NCBI GenBank assembly: GCA_964396595.1
Contig: CAYNFR010000010.1
Span: 23,754 to 87,753 of the forward strand
Reading direction: 5' to 3'
Length of the DNA: 64,000 nucleotides
Source of the DNA: CAYNFR01 sp964396595
Lineage (GTDB): Bacteria > Bacteroidota > Bacteroidia > Chitinophagales > Saprospiraceae
Part shown: positions 35,871 to 44,700 of the stretch, one piece after another
Position numbering within the stretch: position 1 is the stretch's first letter
Layout: each line of letters opens with the position of its first letter
Notes under the pieces: model-generated
Told to the model about the DNA's origin: nothing
Databases searched by the model: none
The model's input: the letters and a program-made list of their open reading frames with translations, nothing else
Translations under genes and position numbers: made by a program

Positions 35871-36917
35871 TTAAGAACGAGATTCTCGATTCAATAGTCC
35901 TATAATAACGAAAGATCCTAATATGGCAGGTATATAAACCAACAAACTTCGATATAACAATGTGTAAGAGCCTATCACACTGCCGGATACTATTCCGGAC
36001 ATCAGTCCGGCAATTCCTAATTCTGCAATGCCACTGCCTCCCGGACTCGGACTAAAATACAACAGCAAATATAAGACAGCATGGATCGCTATAACTTCCC
36101 AAAAATCTACCTCCATACCAAACGCCAATAACAAGATGAAAGCGAGCATATACTTATTGAAATATAATACAATAGTCAATCCAAAACTATATAGCATCAA
36201 CAAAGGACTATTCCTGAGAACCTCGAAATACTTACTCCTATAATCCTCCAGTTTTTTCAAAATAGTACCACTCCGGCTGACGAAAATTCCTCCTACACGA
36301 ACTGATATCTTGGTTATACCTGCGGCCAATATTTGAACCATTGCCTTCATGACTCGTGGCATAAACAAGGCAATTGAAATGATTATCAAAAGCGTACAGA
36401 ACACCCTGAAGCCAAATGTGGTGAGCATCATCACAAAACCCGGCGGGCTCTTTCCCTTTAGAATGAATAGAGCCAAAGCCCCTGACAACGGAAAAAAAAC
36501 TATGGTTGAGATAAAGTTAAAAAAAGATGCACTGATCGAGTCAATTATACTCACACCATTTTTATAAAAATAGTATATCTGAGCGGGTCCACCGCCACTT
36601 TGCGAAGGCGTAACAGCACCCATGAAAATATTGGCAAGATTGCCTGCCACACTTACCCTCAGCTTTATATCCGGGACAAATTCTCGCAGAAATATATGAT
36701 TTCTCAATCCACCAAGTAATAAATCATTGGTGACAAAAAACAAAGCGAAAAGTAAATAATACCACTTTATAAATGCCCATGTATTCACTATATTGTCCGA
36801 ACCATTATACATAAATATAGCAGTCAATGTCATCACGCTGATGGACACGAAGATGATGATACCACGCTTGATTAACTTGCGATTAAACAAGTCTGCATAA
36901 TGTGAAGGCTGTTTCAT
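35871..36917 (-). CDS. YbhN/UPF0104-family flippase-like membrane protein
   Basis: A 348-residue polytopic membrane protein with roughly eight hydrophobic segments. It shows family features: NLANIFMGAVTPSQSGGGPAQ (about 92-112) and a late PSPGGSGIAELG motif. This is the lysylphosphatidylglycerol-synthase transmembrane (flippase-like) domain without the cytosolic synthase part. Members are linked to lipid or glycolipid flipping; substrate unknown. It follows the phosphatase-superfamily gene by 12 bases, so the two are probably co-transcribed. Confidence 0.85.
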   Translation of the reverse strand: MKQPSHYADLFNRKLIKRGIIIFVSISVMTLTAIFMYNGSDNIVNTWAFIKWYYLLFALFFVTNDLLLGGLRNHIFLREFVPDIKLRVSVAGNLANIFMGAVTPSQSGGGPAQIYYFYKNGVSIIDSISASFFNFISTIVFFPLSGALALFILKGKSPPGFVMMLTTFGFRVFCTLLIIISIALFMPRVMKAMVQILAAGITKISVRVGGIFVSRSGTILKKLEDYRSKYFEVLRNSPLLMLYSFGLTIVLYFNKYMLAFILLLAFGMEVDFWEVIAIHAVLYLLLYFSPSPGGSGIAELGIAGLMSGIVSGSVIGSYTLLYRSLLVYIPAILGSFVIIGLLNRESRS

Positions 36918-36929
36918 GCTATCCCAGGA

Positions 36930-38300
36930 TTAACTACTACCATCCAACCAACGCTTTATCACATTATACAATTTCTCAGTACGCTCGTATGCTTTAATCA
37001 GTCCCTTTTTATTCATTAAAATGGGAACATGAAGATGCTCCTTATGCAAGGATCCATGCGAACCACTATGCTCGGGAATTTCATAAAAATCTCTAAGATC
37101 ATATCCTACCGCTGCACTGATTACAAGATCTCCTGCACGCGGACTGCGCATCAATTTTATAATTTGATAAAGGCTGTCCGGGTAATCAGTCTCTTCACTT
37201 AAATAGAGGGCATCATTAAAGTTCACCTGATTCACTTTACCCCCCAATCCCAGCACATCAGCTGTCACCGGTTCGTATGAAATCAAGTCCCCATCATGAT
37301 CCGTAATGAACGACTTTCCTTGCCTATTCTGAACTATATAGACACTTTTACTTCGGCGATATATGACAAGGTCAACAGCTTCATGATCTATCAATCCTTG
37401 AACAGCCCGAGCATGGGTATTCCACAACTGCTCTTCGAGAAAGAACTCCTTCTGATCTAAAAAACTTACCGTCGCAAATGAATTACCTGATACAAATACC
37501 GCCACCTGAGGCTTGACAGTAAATATCCAAGGATACTCTAGTACACGATAACCGCACTTTTTGAAATACTTACCGAGGTCAAAATGCTCTTGCGTAGCCG
37601 TCAAACCATGATCCGATGCTATAATAATCAAGGTATCCTCATACACATGACGCATTTTTAAATTATCCGTAAGCTCTCCCAGACTCCTATCGGCTATTTT
37701 ATAAGCCTCTATCGTACGCTCATCTTCATAATGGTAAGTATGCGAGTCCCAATCAACACTTGGGAACACGGCAAAGGTGAAAGGCGCTTGTAGATCAAGG
37801 CTTTTGATCAGAAGAGCATGACCCGCAAGATCAACCTCATGATGTTTATGATAAAAATGTGCTTTAAAATAGAGCTTTGTCTTGTCTTTCTTTGTCACGT
37901 CATTGGCCTCCTCGACACCTTTAGTTATCATGTTGTAAAGGTTGACTGAGCCCGGATAAAGTTCAAATAATGACGGGTAGGAATCATCCATATCATCATT
38001 AAAATATTTGGCTTCATAGCCACAATAGCTTCTCATAGCATCTTTTGACCACCTGTTTTTAGCCATGAAAATCGTTTTGTCAAACCATCTGATACCTGTG
38101 ATATGATGGTCGCAAGGTGACACGCCTGTCAAAAAGGGTAAATATGCCGGCCCGGTAGTAGAAGGGAAGGTGCTCGTTCCCATGGAAAAAGATCCTCGTT
38201 TTATCAAGTTCTTCATATTGGGCAGCTCGCCTGCCCCTAACAACTTTTTTAACACATCAGGTCTAGCACCATCAATCAAATAGAAGATTACTTTTCGCAT
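36930..38300 (-). CDS. Alkaline-phosphatase-superfamily hydrolase (phosphodiesterase/NPP-like)
   Basis: The 456-residue protein opens with the metal-binding YLIDGARPD and carries the nucleophile Thr in STFPSTTGPAYLPFLTG, a DWDSHTYHYED segment, IIASDHGLT and a C-terminal SGSHGSLHKEHLHVP, covering the expected zinc ligands. Family members cleave phosphodiesters, phosphonates or phosphoglycerol head-groups. No signal peptide is visible, so it may be cytoplasmic. With the neighbouring flippase-like gene it suggests lipid-head-group chemistry (inference). ATG 38300 is chosen over GTG 38306. Confidence 0.83.
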   Translation of the reverse strand: MRKVIFYLIDGARPDVLKKLLGAGELPNMKNLIKRGSFSMGTSTFPSTTGPAYLPFLTGVSPCDHHITGIRWFDKTIFMAKNRWSKDAMRSYCGYEAKYFNDDMDDSYPSLFELYPGSVNLYNMITKGVEEANDVTKKDKTKLYFKAHFYHKHHEVDLAGHALLIKSLDLQAPFTFAVFPSVDWDSHTYHYEDERTIEAYKIADRSLGELTDNLKMRHVYEDTLIIIASDHGLTATQEHFDLGKYFKKCGYRVLEYPWIFTVKPQVAVFVSGNSFATVSFLDQKEFFLEEQLWNTHARAVQGLIDHEAVDLVIYRRSKSVYIVQNRQGKSFITDHDGDLISYEPVTADVLGLGGKVNQVNFNDALYLSEETDYPDSLYQIIKLMRSPRAGDLVISAAVGYDLRDFYEIPEHSGSHGSLHKEHLHVPILMNKKGLIKAYERTEKLYNVIKRWLDGSS

Positions 38301-38357
38301 CGCCACTGTTCAGCATACCAAGGTATTAATATTCCACTAAATGGCTATCCTTGATGG

Positions 38358-40052
38358 TTAACTATTATGTACGATGATCAAGGTGCGCGTGGATCTTAAT
38401 TGGCCGCTGTGGATCGTGATCTGATAAGCTCCATCCACCAGACCAAGTATTGAAAGAACATAATTCTCGGGATCGATATTTTCACGCAATAACACTCTTC
38501 TGCCACTATTTGTGAAAATTTCGACTCTATCTATCCTATGTTCCGCCCTCAATGTAATCGATTGACTGGCAGGATTAGGATAAAAATCGAATACTGCCTC
38601 TTCGATATTGGTTTGTGCCAGAGAGCAAGATGCATCTAAACTATAGCCCAATATGACGCGAACAAGAATATCATTGAGTTTTTCGACTTCATAATCGGGG
38701 ATAATGTGCTCTAGATGATCACCTCCGATGCCGCTGTGATTGGTAATAAAAACATAGGTGCCATTGGTGGCGATAGCCATAAACTTCATCAGAAACTCGG
38801 TAGCTCGATCTATTCCACTAGCCGTTATTGGGACAATTTTAATACCACGTGCTGCTGCTTCAGCGACTTGATTCTTAATCCGCTTCATCGTTTTCTCGTC
38901 TTCATGTGGCGGCGCATCTAGCAACAAAAAGATGATTCTCGCAGTGGCATTATCGTTCCAATCTTGATCGAGAGCCTCTTCCAATGCTTCGTCAACAGCC
39001 TCCGGATAATCACCCCCTCCATCGGCTCGCTGTTCTGAAATAAAAGTCATCACTTTTTTGTGTTCTGTGGTCAATGCCTCCGTTCGCACCAGGTATTCGT
39101 CACCATGATCTCTATAGAAGACAGAACCCAGTCTTATCTCATATTCTTTTCTCTCCGCTGAAATCCGACTGATAACATCTTTCAATTCTGTCTGTAGATA
39201 ACGTATCTCATCACCCATAGAGCCCGTACCATCCACGACAAACATGATATCCATCGACATCGGGAGCATACATTCCCGCGTGATCATTACATGATTTACC
39301 CCATCGGGCATAGTCTTCACTTGTTCTATCAGTTTTGTCACCTGATCTTTACTTACTTTGATTCGTAGTTTTGCTTTCTCGACATGATTGGTAAACATAG
39401 CTTGCCAAAGCTCTGCTTTGCCATAATTATCTGATATTGCTTCCCACAATGTATTCCCTTGGGCATCGATCAGGCTGACGTTCGCCTGATTTACCGGGAC
39501 ATTGTGTTGGTCATGGACAAACACGGCGTACCTGCGATGCGGAAATATTTGCCAGTGATCTTGCATATTTTTATACTCGGTATTGACCAATAATTCTTTC
39601 CAATCATCCCACTTCATCAGATCATTCCATTCTCCTGCAGTGAGTTGTCCGGGCTTAATTTCTGTTGTTTGATCACCCGGAATTTTTATAAGGCTAAGTT
39701 CTGATCCGATTGATGCCGCTTCGTAAGTCATAGAAGTATAGGCGGACTTCGATCTTACAGCAGTGCTAACTATCCTGTCCTCAAGCACTCCATATGAAAA
39801 AGAAGACTCAATGGGCTTTGCCAGTTCTGCAGATGGAATTAAGGTGACTTCCTTGAGCGTATGCCCCTCCAACTCTGTGGGCGGTATCTCCGTATTTCTC
39901 GGATCTATAGATTCAACGAACGCCATATCACGAGAAGGCTCTACGCGCTCTGGCGATTTACAAGAAATAGTCACAAGTATCAAAATACCTATGAGGTAGT
40001 TGAAAAGTTGTAAATTGTTTAGAAATACTTTTGTGCATTTAGCTCGATTCAC
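38358..40052 (-). CDS. VWA-domain lipoprotein with T9SS type A sorting domain
   Basis: A 564-residue protein starting at GTG 40052 (an in-frame stop lies just upstream). The signal ends in lipobox TISC (about 28-31). After a linker and an Ig-like stretch (HDQHNVPVNQANVSLIDAQG) comes a VWA domain with MIDAS motif VVDGTGSM (about 270) and IIFLLLDAPPHEDEKTM. The last ~75 residues are a Por/T9SS type A sorting domain: FDFYPNPASQSITL, VEIFTNSGRRV and LVDGAYQITI. T9SS cargo usually has an ordinary Sec signal, so lipobox plus sorting domain is unusual. Divergent from the sigma factor gene. Confidence 0.82.
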   Translation of the reverse strand: MNRAKCTKVFLNNLQLFNYLIGILILVTISCKSPERVEPSRDMAFVESIDPRNTEIPPTELEGHTLKEVTLIPSAELAKPIESSFSYGVLEDRIVSTAVRSKSAYTSMTYEAASIGSELSLIKIPGDQTTEIKPGQLTAGEWNDLMKWDDWKELLVNTEYKNMQDHWQIFPHRRYAVFVHDQHNVPVNQANVSLIDAQGNTLWEAISDNYGKAELWQAMFTNHVEKAKLRIKVSKDQVTKLIEQVKTMPDGVNHVMITRECMLPMSMDIMFVVDGTGSMGDEIRYLQTELKDVISRISAERKEYEIRLGSVFYRDHGDEYLVRTEALTTEHKKVMTFISEQRADGGGDYPEAVDEALEEALDQDWNDNATARIIFLLLDAPPHEDEKTMKRIKNQVAEAAARGIKIVPITASGIDRATEFLMKFMAIATNGTYVFITNHSGIGGDHLEHIIPDYEVEKLNDILVRVILGYSLDASCSLAQTNIEEAVFDFYPNPASQSITLRAEHRIDRVEIFTNSGRRVLLRENIDPENYVLSILGLVDGAYQITIHSGQLRSTRTLIIVHNS

Positions 40053-40199
40053 GCGTCATCTGATTAATTGTAATAGAGATGCACGAAATAGCGCAAATAC
40101 ATAATTCCGATGAGAAAAAAAATTTGATCAGAGATTACACTATCCGAATGATACCCGCAGTAGCACTTACGCCTTGTAGACCAATGAAGTTCATAACCT

Positions 40200-40733
40200 A
40201 TGGAAGATAGTGTCCTTCTCAGAGAGTACCTTAAAAAAAGAGATGTAGCCCTACTGGGTTCACTCTATCATAAATATATGACGCTCGTGTATGGCGTCGC
40301 ATTAAAATATCTTTGTGATCCTGATCTTGCCCAAGATGCTGTCATGGATATATTCGAAAAACTGCATCGAAGAGCGATGAATCCGACAATTACTGATTTT
40401 AAAGGGTATCTGTATATCGCAGCTAGAAACCATTGCTATGAAGAATTGAGAAAGAAACAACCCCTTAAAATATCAGACAGTGAAATCAACAATATGCATT
40501 TTATCGAAGAGTCGCGTCTTGATGTAGAAGAGGATGAAGTATTTCTTACGAAATGTCTTGAGAAGCTAGATCATGATCAACTCAGATGCATCCAACTTTT
40601 TTATATGGATAAAAACAGTTACTCGGATATAGCCACTCAGCTCAATGTTGATTTTAACTATGTCAGGTCACGTATCCAGAATGGTAGAAGAAATCTTAAA
40701 AACTGTATCCAAACAATGCGATTAACACAATGA
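40200..40733 (+). CDS. ECF-type RNA polymerase sigma factor
   Basis: A 177-residue sigma-70-family protein with region 2 (VYGVALKYLCDPDLAQDAVMD, then GYLYIAARNHC) and region 4 (CIQLFYMDKNSYSDIATQL, NYVRSRIQNGRRNLKNC). The size and absence of other regions fit an extracytoplasmic-function sigma. It overlaps the next gene by four bases (ATGA), which codes a membrane protein of anti-sigma type. The divergent VWA/T9SS gene 147 bases away is a plausible target. Confidence 0.9.
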   Translation: MEDSVLLREYLKKRDVALLGSLYHKYMTLVYGVALKYLCDPDLAQDAVMDIFEKLHRRAMNPTITDFKGYLYIAARNHCYEELRKKQPLKISDSEINNMHFIEESRLDVEEDEVFLTKCLEKLDHDQLRCIQLFYMDKNSYSDIATQLNVDFNYVRSRIQNGRRNLKNCIQTMRLTQ

Positions 40734-41902
40734 AAAATTGGGATCAATACTTTAGAGACTATGTCCGCGGCAAGCTTAGTCGCGACCAAATAAGAGAAAT
40801 CGAAAAAGCCGCACTCGACGATGACTTTCTTTTTGATGCCTGGGATGGCTTCTATCAACATCCTTTTTCTGTTCATGAAGCCAATTTAGAAAAGCTGGAC
40901 AAAAGAATACCCAGACCAAACGCTGTAAAACCATTCAGCATTGCCAAATGGATACCATGGATGGCTGCTGCCAGTATACTAGCCGTGACTTCTGTTGTTC
41001 TTTTTCTGCCAGATAATATGCAAGAAACACCACAGATGGCATCAAATACGATTCTAGAAGAGCCAACTGAAACAAGAGAAGAGATCGGTAAACTGGCAAC
41101 CGAAGAAATAGTAGCCATGTCCATTCCTGAGGAAAAAGTCACTCAGCCTAGAGCACCAAAGGGTTACAATCCTAATATTGTAGAATTCCACAAGGAAGAA
41201 GAAGGATTAAAAACGATATCTGATGAGCTAATTACAATGAGTACCTTCGAAGAACAGGTCTCGGCAAATAATACTGACGTTTGGGCAGTCATTGATCAGG
41301 TAGAAAGTGTTGCAAATTCTCCTTCTTCGCAACACCATTCGTCTTTACTTGTAGAGTTTTTAGAATTCGAAAAAATTAACGATTCAATCTATGTTTTTAC
41401 TGCAAGACCTTATCCGGAACAAGTAGAACTCGTCAAATCTGAAATTAGATCATCTATTTCTGAAGATAAAAATCTGATCAATGAAATTGTCTTTAACCGG
41501 GATATGACTGAGATCAAGTTTATAGCTATAGCAGAAGCCAAGGATTTCTCCGATCTGAAATCTGATGTTATTATTAAATCTTTAGTAAATTATGATTGGA
41601 CTTTCAAAATGTCGAGTATCAATGGCAACCCTACCATCGGTCAAGAAGCTTATCTCAAGTTTATAAACGCTAACACCATTCTGACAAAAGAATGGTTTTT
41701 CATGCGTGGATTAAGAAAACAATATGAAGTAGAAGCCCTTCTAAGCATTAATGCTGATGGAACAGTGCATAATGTGAATATCCTTAAGACGAACGGCTCA
41801 ACAGAGATGGATGAAGAGATATTGCGATTACTTCAGCTAGATGTAAAATGGGAAACCATCGATCCGGATATACCTGTAAAAGTGATATTGATACTGAAGT
41901 AG
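40730..41902 (+). CDS. Putative anti-sigma factor fused to a TonB C-terminal-like domain
   Basis: A 390-residue protein. The N-terminal ~60 residues (WDQYFRDYVRGKLSRDQIREI, FLFDAWDGF) resemble the cytosolic part of Bacteroidota anti-sigma or sigma-linked TonB proteins. One transmembrane helix lies at about 82-98 (WMAAASILAVTSVVLFL), followed by a variable acidic periplasmic region and a C-terminal domain with YEVEALLSINADGTVHNVNI, EEILRLLQLDVKW and PVKVILIL, as in TonB_C folds. It may link an outer-membrane event to the sigma factor coded by the overlapping upstream gene. Confidence 0.72.
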   Translation: MKNWDQYFRDYVRGKLSRDQIREIEKAALDDDFLFDAWDGFYQHPFSVHEANLEKLDKRIPRPNAVKPFSIAKWIPWMAAASILAVTSVVLFLPDNMQETPQMASNTILEEPTETREEIGKLATEEIVAMSIPEEKVTQPRAPKGYNPNIVEFHKEEEGLKTISDELITMSTFEEQVSANNTDVWAVIDQVESVANSPSSQHHSSLLVEFLEFEKINDSIYVFTARPYPEQVELVKSEIRSSISEDKNLINEIVFNRDMTEIKFIAIAEAKDFSDLKSDVIIKSLVNYDWTFKMSSINGNPTIGQEAYLKFINANTILTKEWFFMRGLRKQYEVEALLSINADGTVHNVNILKTNGSTEMDEEILRLLQLDVKWETIDPDIPVKVILILK

Positions 41903-42009
41903 GCTTCTGATGTAATCTGCGTTTTATTTCAGGATGATGCGCCGTAAGAATGATAAGATCTTATGTCTTTATAGATTGCCCCCCCAGATATGCGTCAAGA
42001 AAGGTATGT

Positions 42010-42141
42010 TGTCCAAAATTCGGTTCTAATTTTGGTTGACTATACTTACCATCTGTCGCTTTGCCATTTAATAGTAGGGTTGTCCTACTTGTAGGCATTA
42101 TTTCTAGTACAACATTTTGGACACCCTACCCTACAAGGACA
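42010..42141. repeat. Interleaved inverted repeats
   Basis: Ccaaaatt (42013-42020) and aattttgg (42028-42035) form a local hairpin. The 10-mer tgtccaaaat (42010-42019) also matches attttggaca (42114-42123). In between, gtagg (42074, 42091) and cctac (42084, 42125, 42130) alternate. Tgtcctacttgtagg (42081-42095) is complementary, with a three-base insertion, to ccctacaaggaca (42129-42141). The alternatives exclude one another, as in switching RNA structures or superposed element ends. Confidence 0.6.
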
Positions 42142-42324
42142 TTTTTAAAAGTTATCAGACTTGTCGCAACTTTCTTCAATTCATTTTATTCCTATCTTAT
42201 AAATCCTCTTTTTGGGGTAACTATTTAGGACTCAATTAAACGAATTATTTTGTCACGATTTATGCATCTTGCAGGTAAAAATAGCGCCAAAAATTAATAA
42301 TTCCATACTTTTAACGACGGGCTT

Positions 42325-42341
42325 TTGCCCTTACAGGGCAA
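42325..42341. promoter_or_regulatory. Perfect 7-bp palindrome upstream of DUF1295 gene
   Basis: Ttgccct, spacer tac, agggcaa: a perfect inverted repeat 66 bases before the ATG at 42407. It could be an operator or a small leader hairpin; no T-run follows, so it is not a terminator. Confidence 0.4.
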
Positions 42342-42406
42342 TGACCTAAATAATTACCTATTTTGAAGATATTTGATCAACTAATATTACTTATTAAATA
42401 CTGAAT

Positions 42407-43174
42407 ATGAATGATCTGGTTATATCACTATTGGCAGTGGTGGGATTCAATCTGTTGATGTTTCCGATAGCCTTTAAACTGCAGACGGACAAATTGACAG
42501 ATATCACCTATTCTGCGAGTTTTGTCTTTTTGGCCATTTTTGGAATGTGGCGTGGACAAGCTCTTGATGCTCAGGCGAAAATGTTAACGGGCATACTTGT
42601 CATCCTGTGGGGGTTGCGACTAGGAGTCTACTTGTTTTGGCGAGTGAATAAGCTGGGGCGTGATGCAAGATTTGACGAGATACGTACCAATGGTTCTAGA
42701 TTTTTCAGATTCTTTTTGATTCAGGGAGTCAGTGCTTGGATCATCAGCGTACCGTTTTTACTATTGTTCTACAACGATCATGTACTCTCACCAATTCCTT
42801 TTGTGATATGGATAGGCTGGATTATAGCTTTGATAGGATTAATCATCGAGACTATCGCCGATAATCAAAAATCCACTTTTAAGGCTATACCGGGCAACGC
42901 GGATACTTTACTGACCTCAGGTCTGTATAAGCACGTACGATATCCGAATTATCTGGGAGAGATATTATTTTGGATAGGTATTTTTACATCATCAGCTTTC
43001 GTATTTCAAGGTCTGGATTGGCTGGCCATTTTAAGTCCGATTGTGATTATATTGTTATTGACTAAGCTCAGTGGCATACCCATACTCGAGAAATCACGCG
43101 CAAAAAAATACGCCGGTCAACAGTGGTACATCGATTACGTGAGTAAAACGAATCTACTTTTTCCGGGATATTAA
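42407..43174 (+). CDS. DUF1295 / steroid 5-alpha-reductase-like membrane protein
   Basis: A 255-residue protein with about six hydrophobic segments. The C-terminal half has the conserved features of the DUF1295/isoprenylcysteine-methyltransferase/5-alpha-reductase fold: NQKSTFKAIPGNADTLLTSG, LYKHVRYPNYLGEILFWIG (the RYPNY.GE core) and EKYxG-like KKYAGQQWY. Eukaryotic relatives reduce steroid or polyprenol double bonds or methylate prenyl-cysteine; the bacterial role is unknown. Single gene, convergent with the next. Confidence 0.85.
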   Translation: MNDLVISLLAVVGFNLLMFPIAFKLQTDKLTDITYSASFVFLAIFGMWRGQALDAQAKMLTGILVILWGLRLGVYLFWRVNKLGRDARFDEIRTNGSRFFRFFLIQGVSAWIISVPFLLLFYNDHVLSPIPFVIWIGWIIALIGLIIETIADNQKSTFKAIPGNADTLLTSGLYKHVRYPNYLGEILFWIGIFTSSAFVFQGLDWLAILSPIVIILLLTKLSGIPILEKSRAKKYAGQQWYIDYVSKTNLLFPGY

Positions 43175-43186
43175 CGGCCTCTTGAC

Positions 43187-43954
43187 TTATTGTCTAATTA
43201 ACAAAAGTTTATTTCCATCGGTGGAAGTGAGCAGCAATTTGTCGTTCTCGATATAATATTTACCCAGATGTAAGTCCTGTTGATTATTGCCTTCACGATA
43301 ATGAAGAAAGATCTGATCCCCCATGGTGTACCAACTTAAACCCGGAATGACAGATTGGCTCTGGCTGCTTGAACCAGCACTATAATAACTACCACTCATA
43401 TTAGCAGAACTTCCGCCCTCGCCTACCCGACCATCTTCATAAAAAATAATTGTTTCGGAAAAATTAGCCCCCATAAAATCTGCTCCCGATCCTGAATTAT
43501 AAGTCTCCTGATAAACCCATGCACCCCTCAGAGCTGGATTCCGCAAAGCACCAGCTGGCAAGTATGCCTGTTCGTTACCAGTTATCGTAGACTGCAGACG
43601 CGAAGTGCTGCCTTCTCTATAAGCCTGAAAAGAAGTTTCGATCTTTTCATCCAATAATGTCAGATTAAGCGTGAAGGTGATCTCCTCATTGCGATTGACT
43701 GCCATCAATTGAAAAGTAACTCCCAAGCTCGGCTCGGTAGCCGTCCCGACTAATTTTCCATCCACGATATTGCCATCGATATAAAATGTCTGATGACTAT
43801 CCTTCATAAAGCCGCTAACCTTCTGAGGGTTCTGCGCATCAATCTCCACCGTGACACGATCGTCATTGTGAAGTGCTGTATATTTGCCCGTCCATTGGGC
43901 TGACATATTTATTGATAACAATAAAAAAATGACAAGTATGGTTAAGGTTCTCAT
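43187..43954 (-). CDS. Secreted protein of unknown family
   Basis: A 255-residue protein with a clear signal peptide (about 1-19, ending MSAQ). It opens with WTGKYTALHNDDRVTVEI and contains beta-strand-like repeats (VSGFMKDSHQTFYIDGNIVDGKLVGTA in two pieces, YYIENDKLLLTST). The middle is Ser/Gly-rich (SGSYYSAGSSSQSQS). The plan is that of a lipocalin-like or small beta-barrel domain such as those testing x-to-y conversion in Bacteroidota secretomes, but I do not recognise a named family. Confidence 0.7.
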   Translation of the reverse strand: MRTLTILVIFLLLSINMSAQWTGKYTALHNDDRVTVEIDAQNPQKVSGFMKDSHQTFYIDGNIVDGKLVGTATEPSLGVTFQLMAVNRNEEITFTLNLTLLDEKIETSFQAYREGSTSRLQSTITGNEQAYLPAGALRNPALRGAWVYQETYNSGSGADFMGANFSETIIFYEDGRVGEGGSSANMSGSYYSAGSSSQSQSVIPGLSWYTMGDQIFLHYREGNNQQDLHLGKYYIENDKLLLTSTDGNKLLLIRQ

Positions 43955-44019
43955 ACAATATTGGTCTTGACCAAATGTATATCCTTAATACTGAGAAAAC
44001 AATCCCGGATATTACATTA

Positions 44020-44067
44020 TGTCATAATACTTGATAGAAAAAGTCCTTTTAAACTGTTTTTATGACA
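44020..44067. repeat. Inverted repeat upstream of grpE
   Basis: Tgtcataa (44020-44027) is the exact complement of ttatgaca (44060-44067), 32 bases apart, 58 bases before the grpE ATG. It does not match CIRCE. It may be a regulator half-site pair for the chaperone operon. Confidence 0.3.
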
Positions 44068-44124
44068 ATTTGTCTCATTGAGGTGGTATGGCAGTGAGAT
44101 TGTACAGCAGAATAAGTAAGTTAT

Positions 44125-44691
44125 ATGGATATGAATACAGAAGAAATAAAAGAGCAAGAGACTGTTGATCAAGAGTTCGTTGATCAAAAAACGGATACTT
44201 CCCATAAAGAAACAAAAAAGTCGTCCGGCAAGCAGAACAAAGCTAAAGTAGCGGAATTAGAAGAAGAGCTTGAACTGACTAAAGACAAATACATTCGACT
44301 TTATGCTGAATTTGACAATTACAAAAAAAGAACTGTCAAAGAGCGATTAGATTTAATGTCCACAGCTAGTAAGGAAGTTATATTGGCTTTATTGCCTGTT
44401 GTAGATGATTTTGACAGAGCAAAAAAAATGGCTGATGATGAAAATTCCTCAGAAGTATTCACCGCAGGGGTAAGTCTGGTATATCAAAAATTCAAAGGAC
44501 TTCTCACTACGCGAGGTGTAAAAGAAATGGACACAAATGGGGCAGAATTTAATCCCGAAATGCACGAGGCCATCACGGAAATACCTGTACCAAACGAGGA
44601 ACTCAAAGGTAAAATCATAGACACTATTGAAAAAGGTTATCTCATACACGATAAAATAATCCGACATGCCAAGGTCGTAGTCGGCAAATAA
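44125..44691 (+). CDS. grpE: Nucleotide exchange factor GrpE
   Basis: A 188-residue GrpE: an acidic, low-complexity N-terminus, a long coiled-coil (AELEEELELTKDKYIRLYAE, FDNYKKR) and the C-terminal beta domain with the signature VKEMDTNGAEFNPEMHEAI and GYLIHDKIIRHAKVVVGK. It speeds ADP release from DnaK. The gene is nine bases upstream of dnaJ. dnaK itself is not in the window. Confidence 0.95.
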   Translation: MDMNTEEIKEQETVDQEFVDQKTDTSHKETKKSSGKQNKAKVAELEEELELTKDKYIRLYAEFDNYKKRTVKERLDLMSTASKEVILALLPVVDDFDRAKKMADDENSSEVFTAGVSLVYQKFKGLLTTRGVKEMDTNGAEFNPEMHEAITEIPVPNEELKGKIIDTIEKGYLIHDKIIRHAKVVVGK

Positions 44692-44700
44692 TCATAAATA

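Larger units (their letters stand above)
41903..42406. other. Gene-free region with nested inverted repeats
   Basis: I see no gene in these 504 bases. They hold a C7 run (41979-41985), a perfect hairpin, alternating gtagg/cctac 5-mers, a long-range complementary pair and a 7-bp palindrome 66 bases before the next gene. These are described separately. It may be a complex leader or the eroded ends of a mobile element. Confidence 0.5.

Noticed and set aside
44020..44067. CIRCE/HrcA operator for grpE-dnaJ
   Set aside because: The inverted repeat differs in sequence and spacing from the CIRCE consensus.
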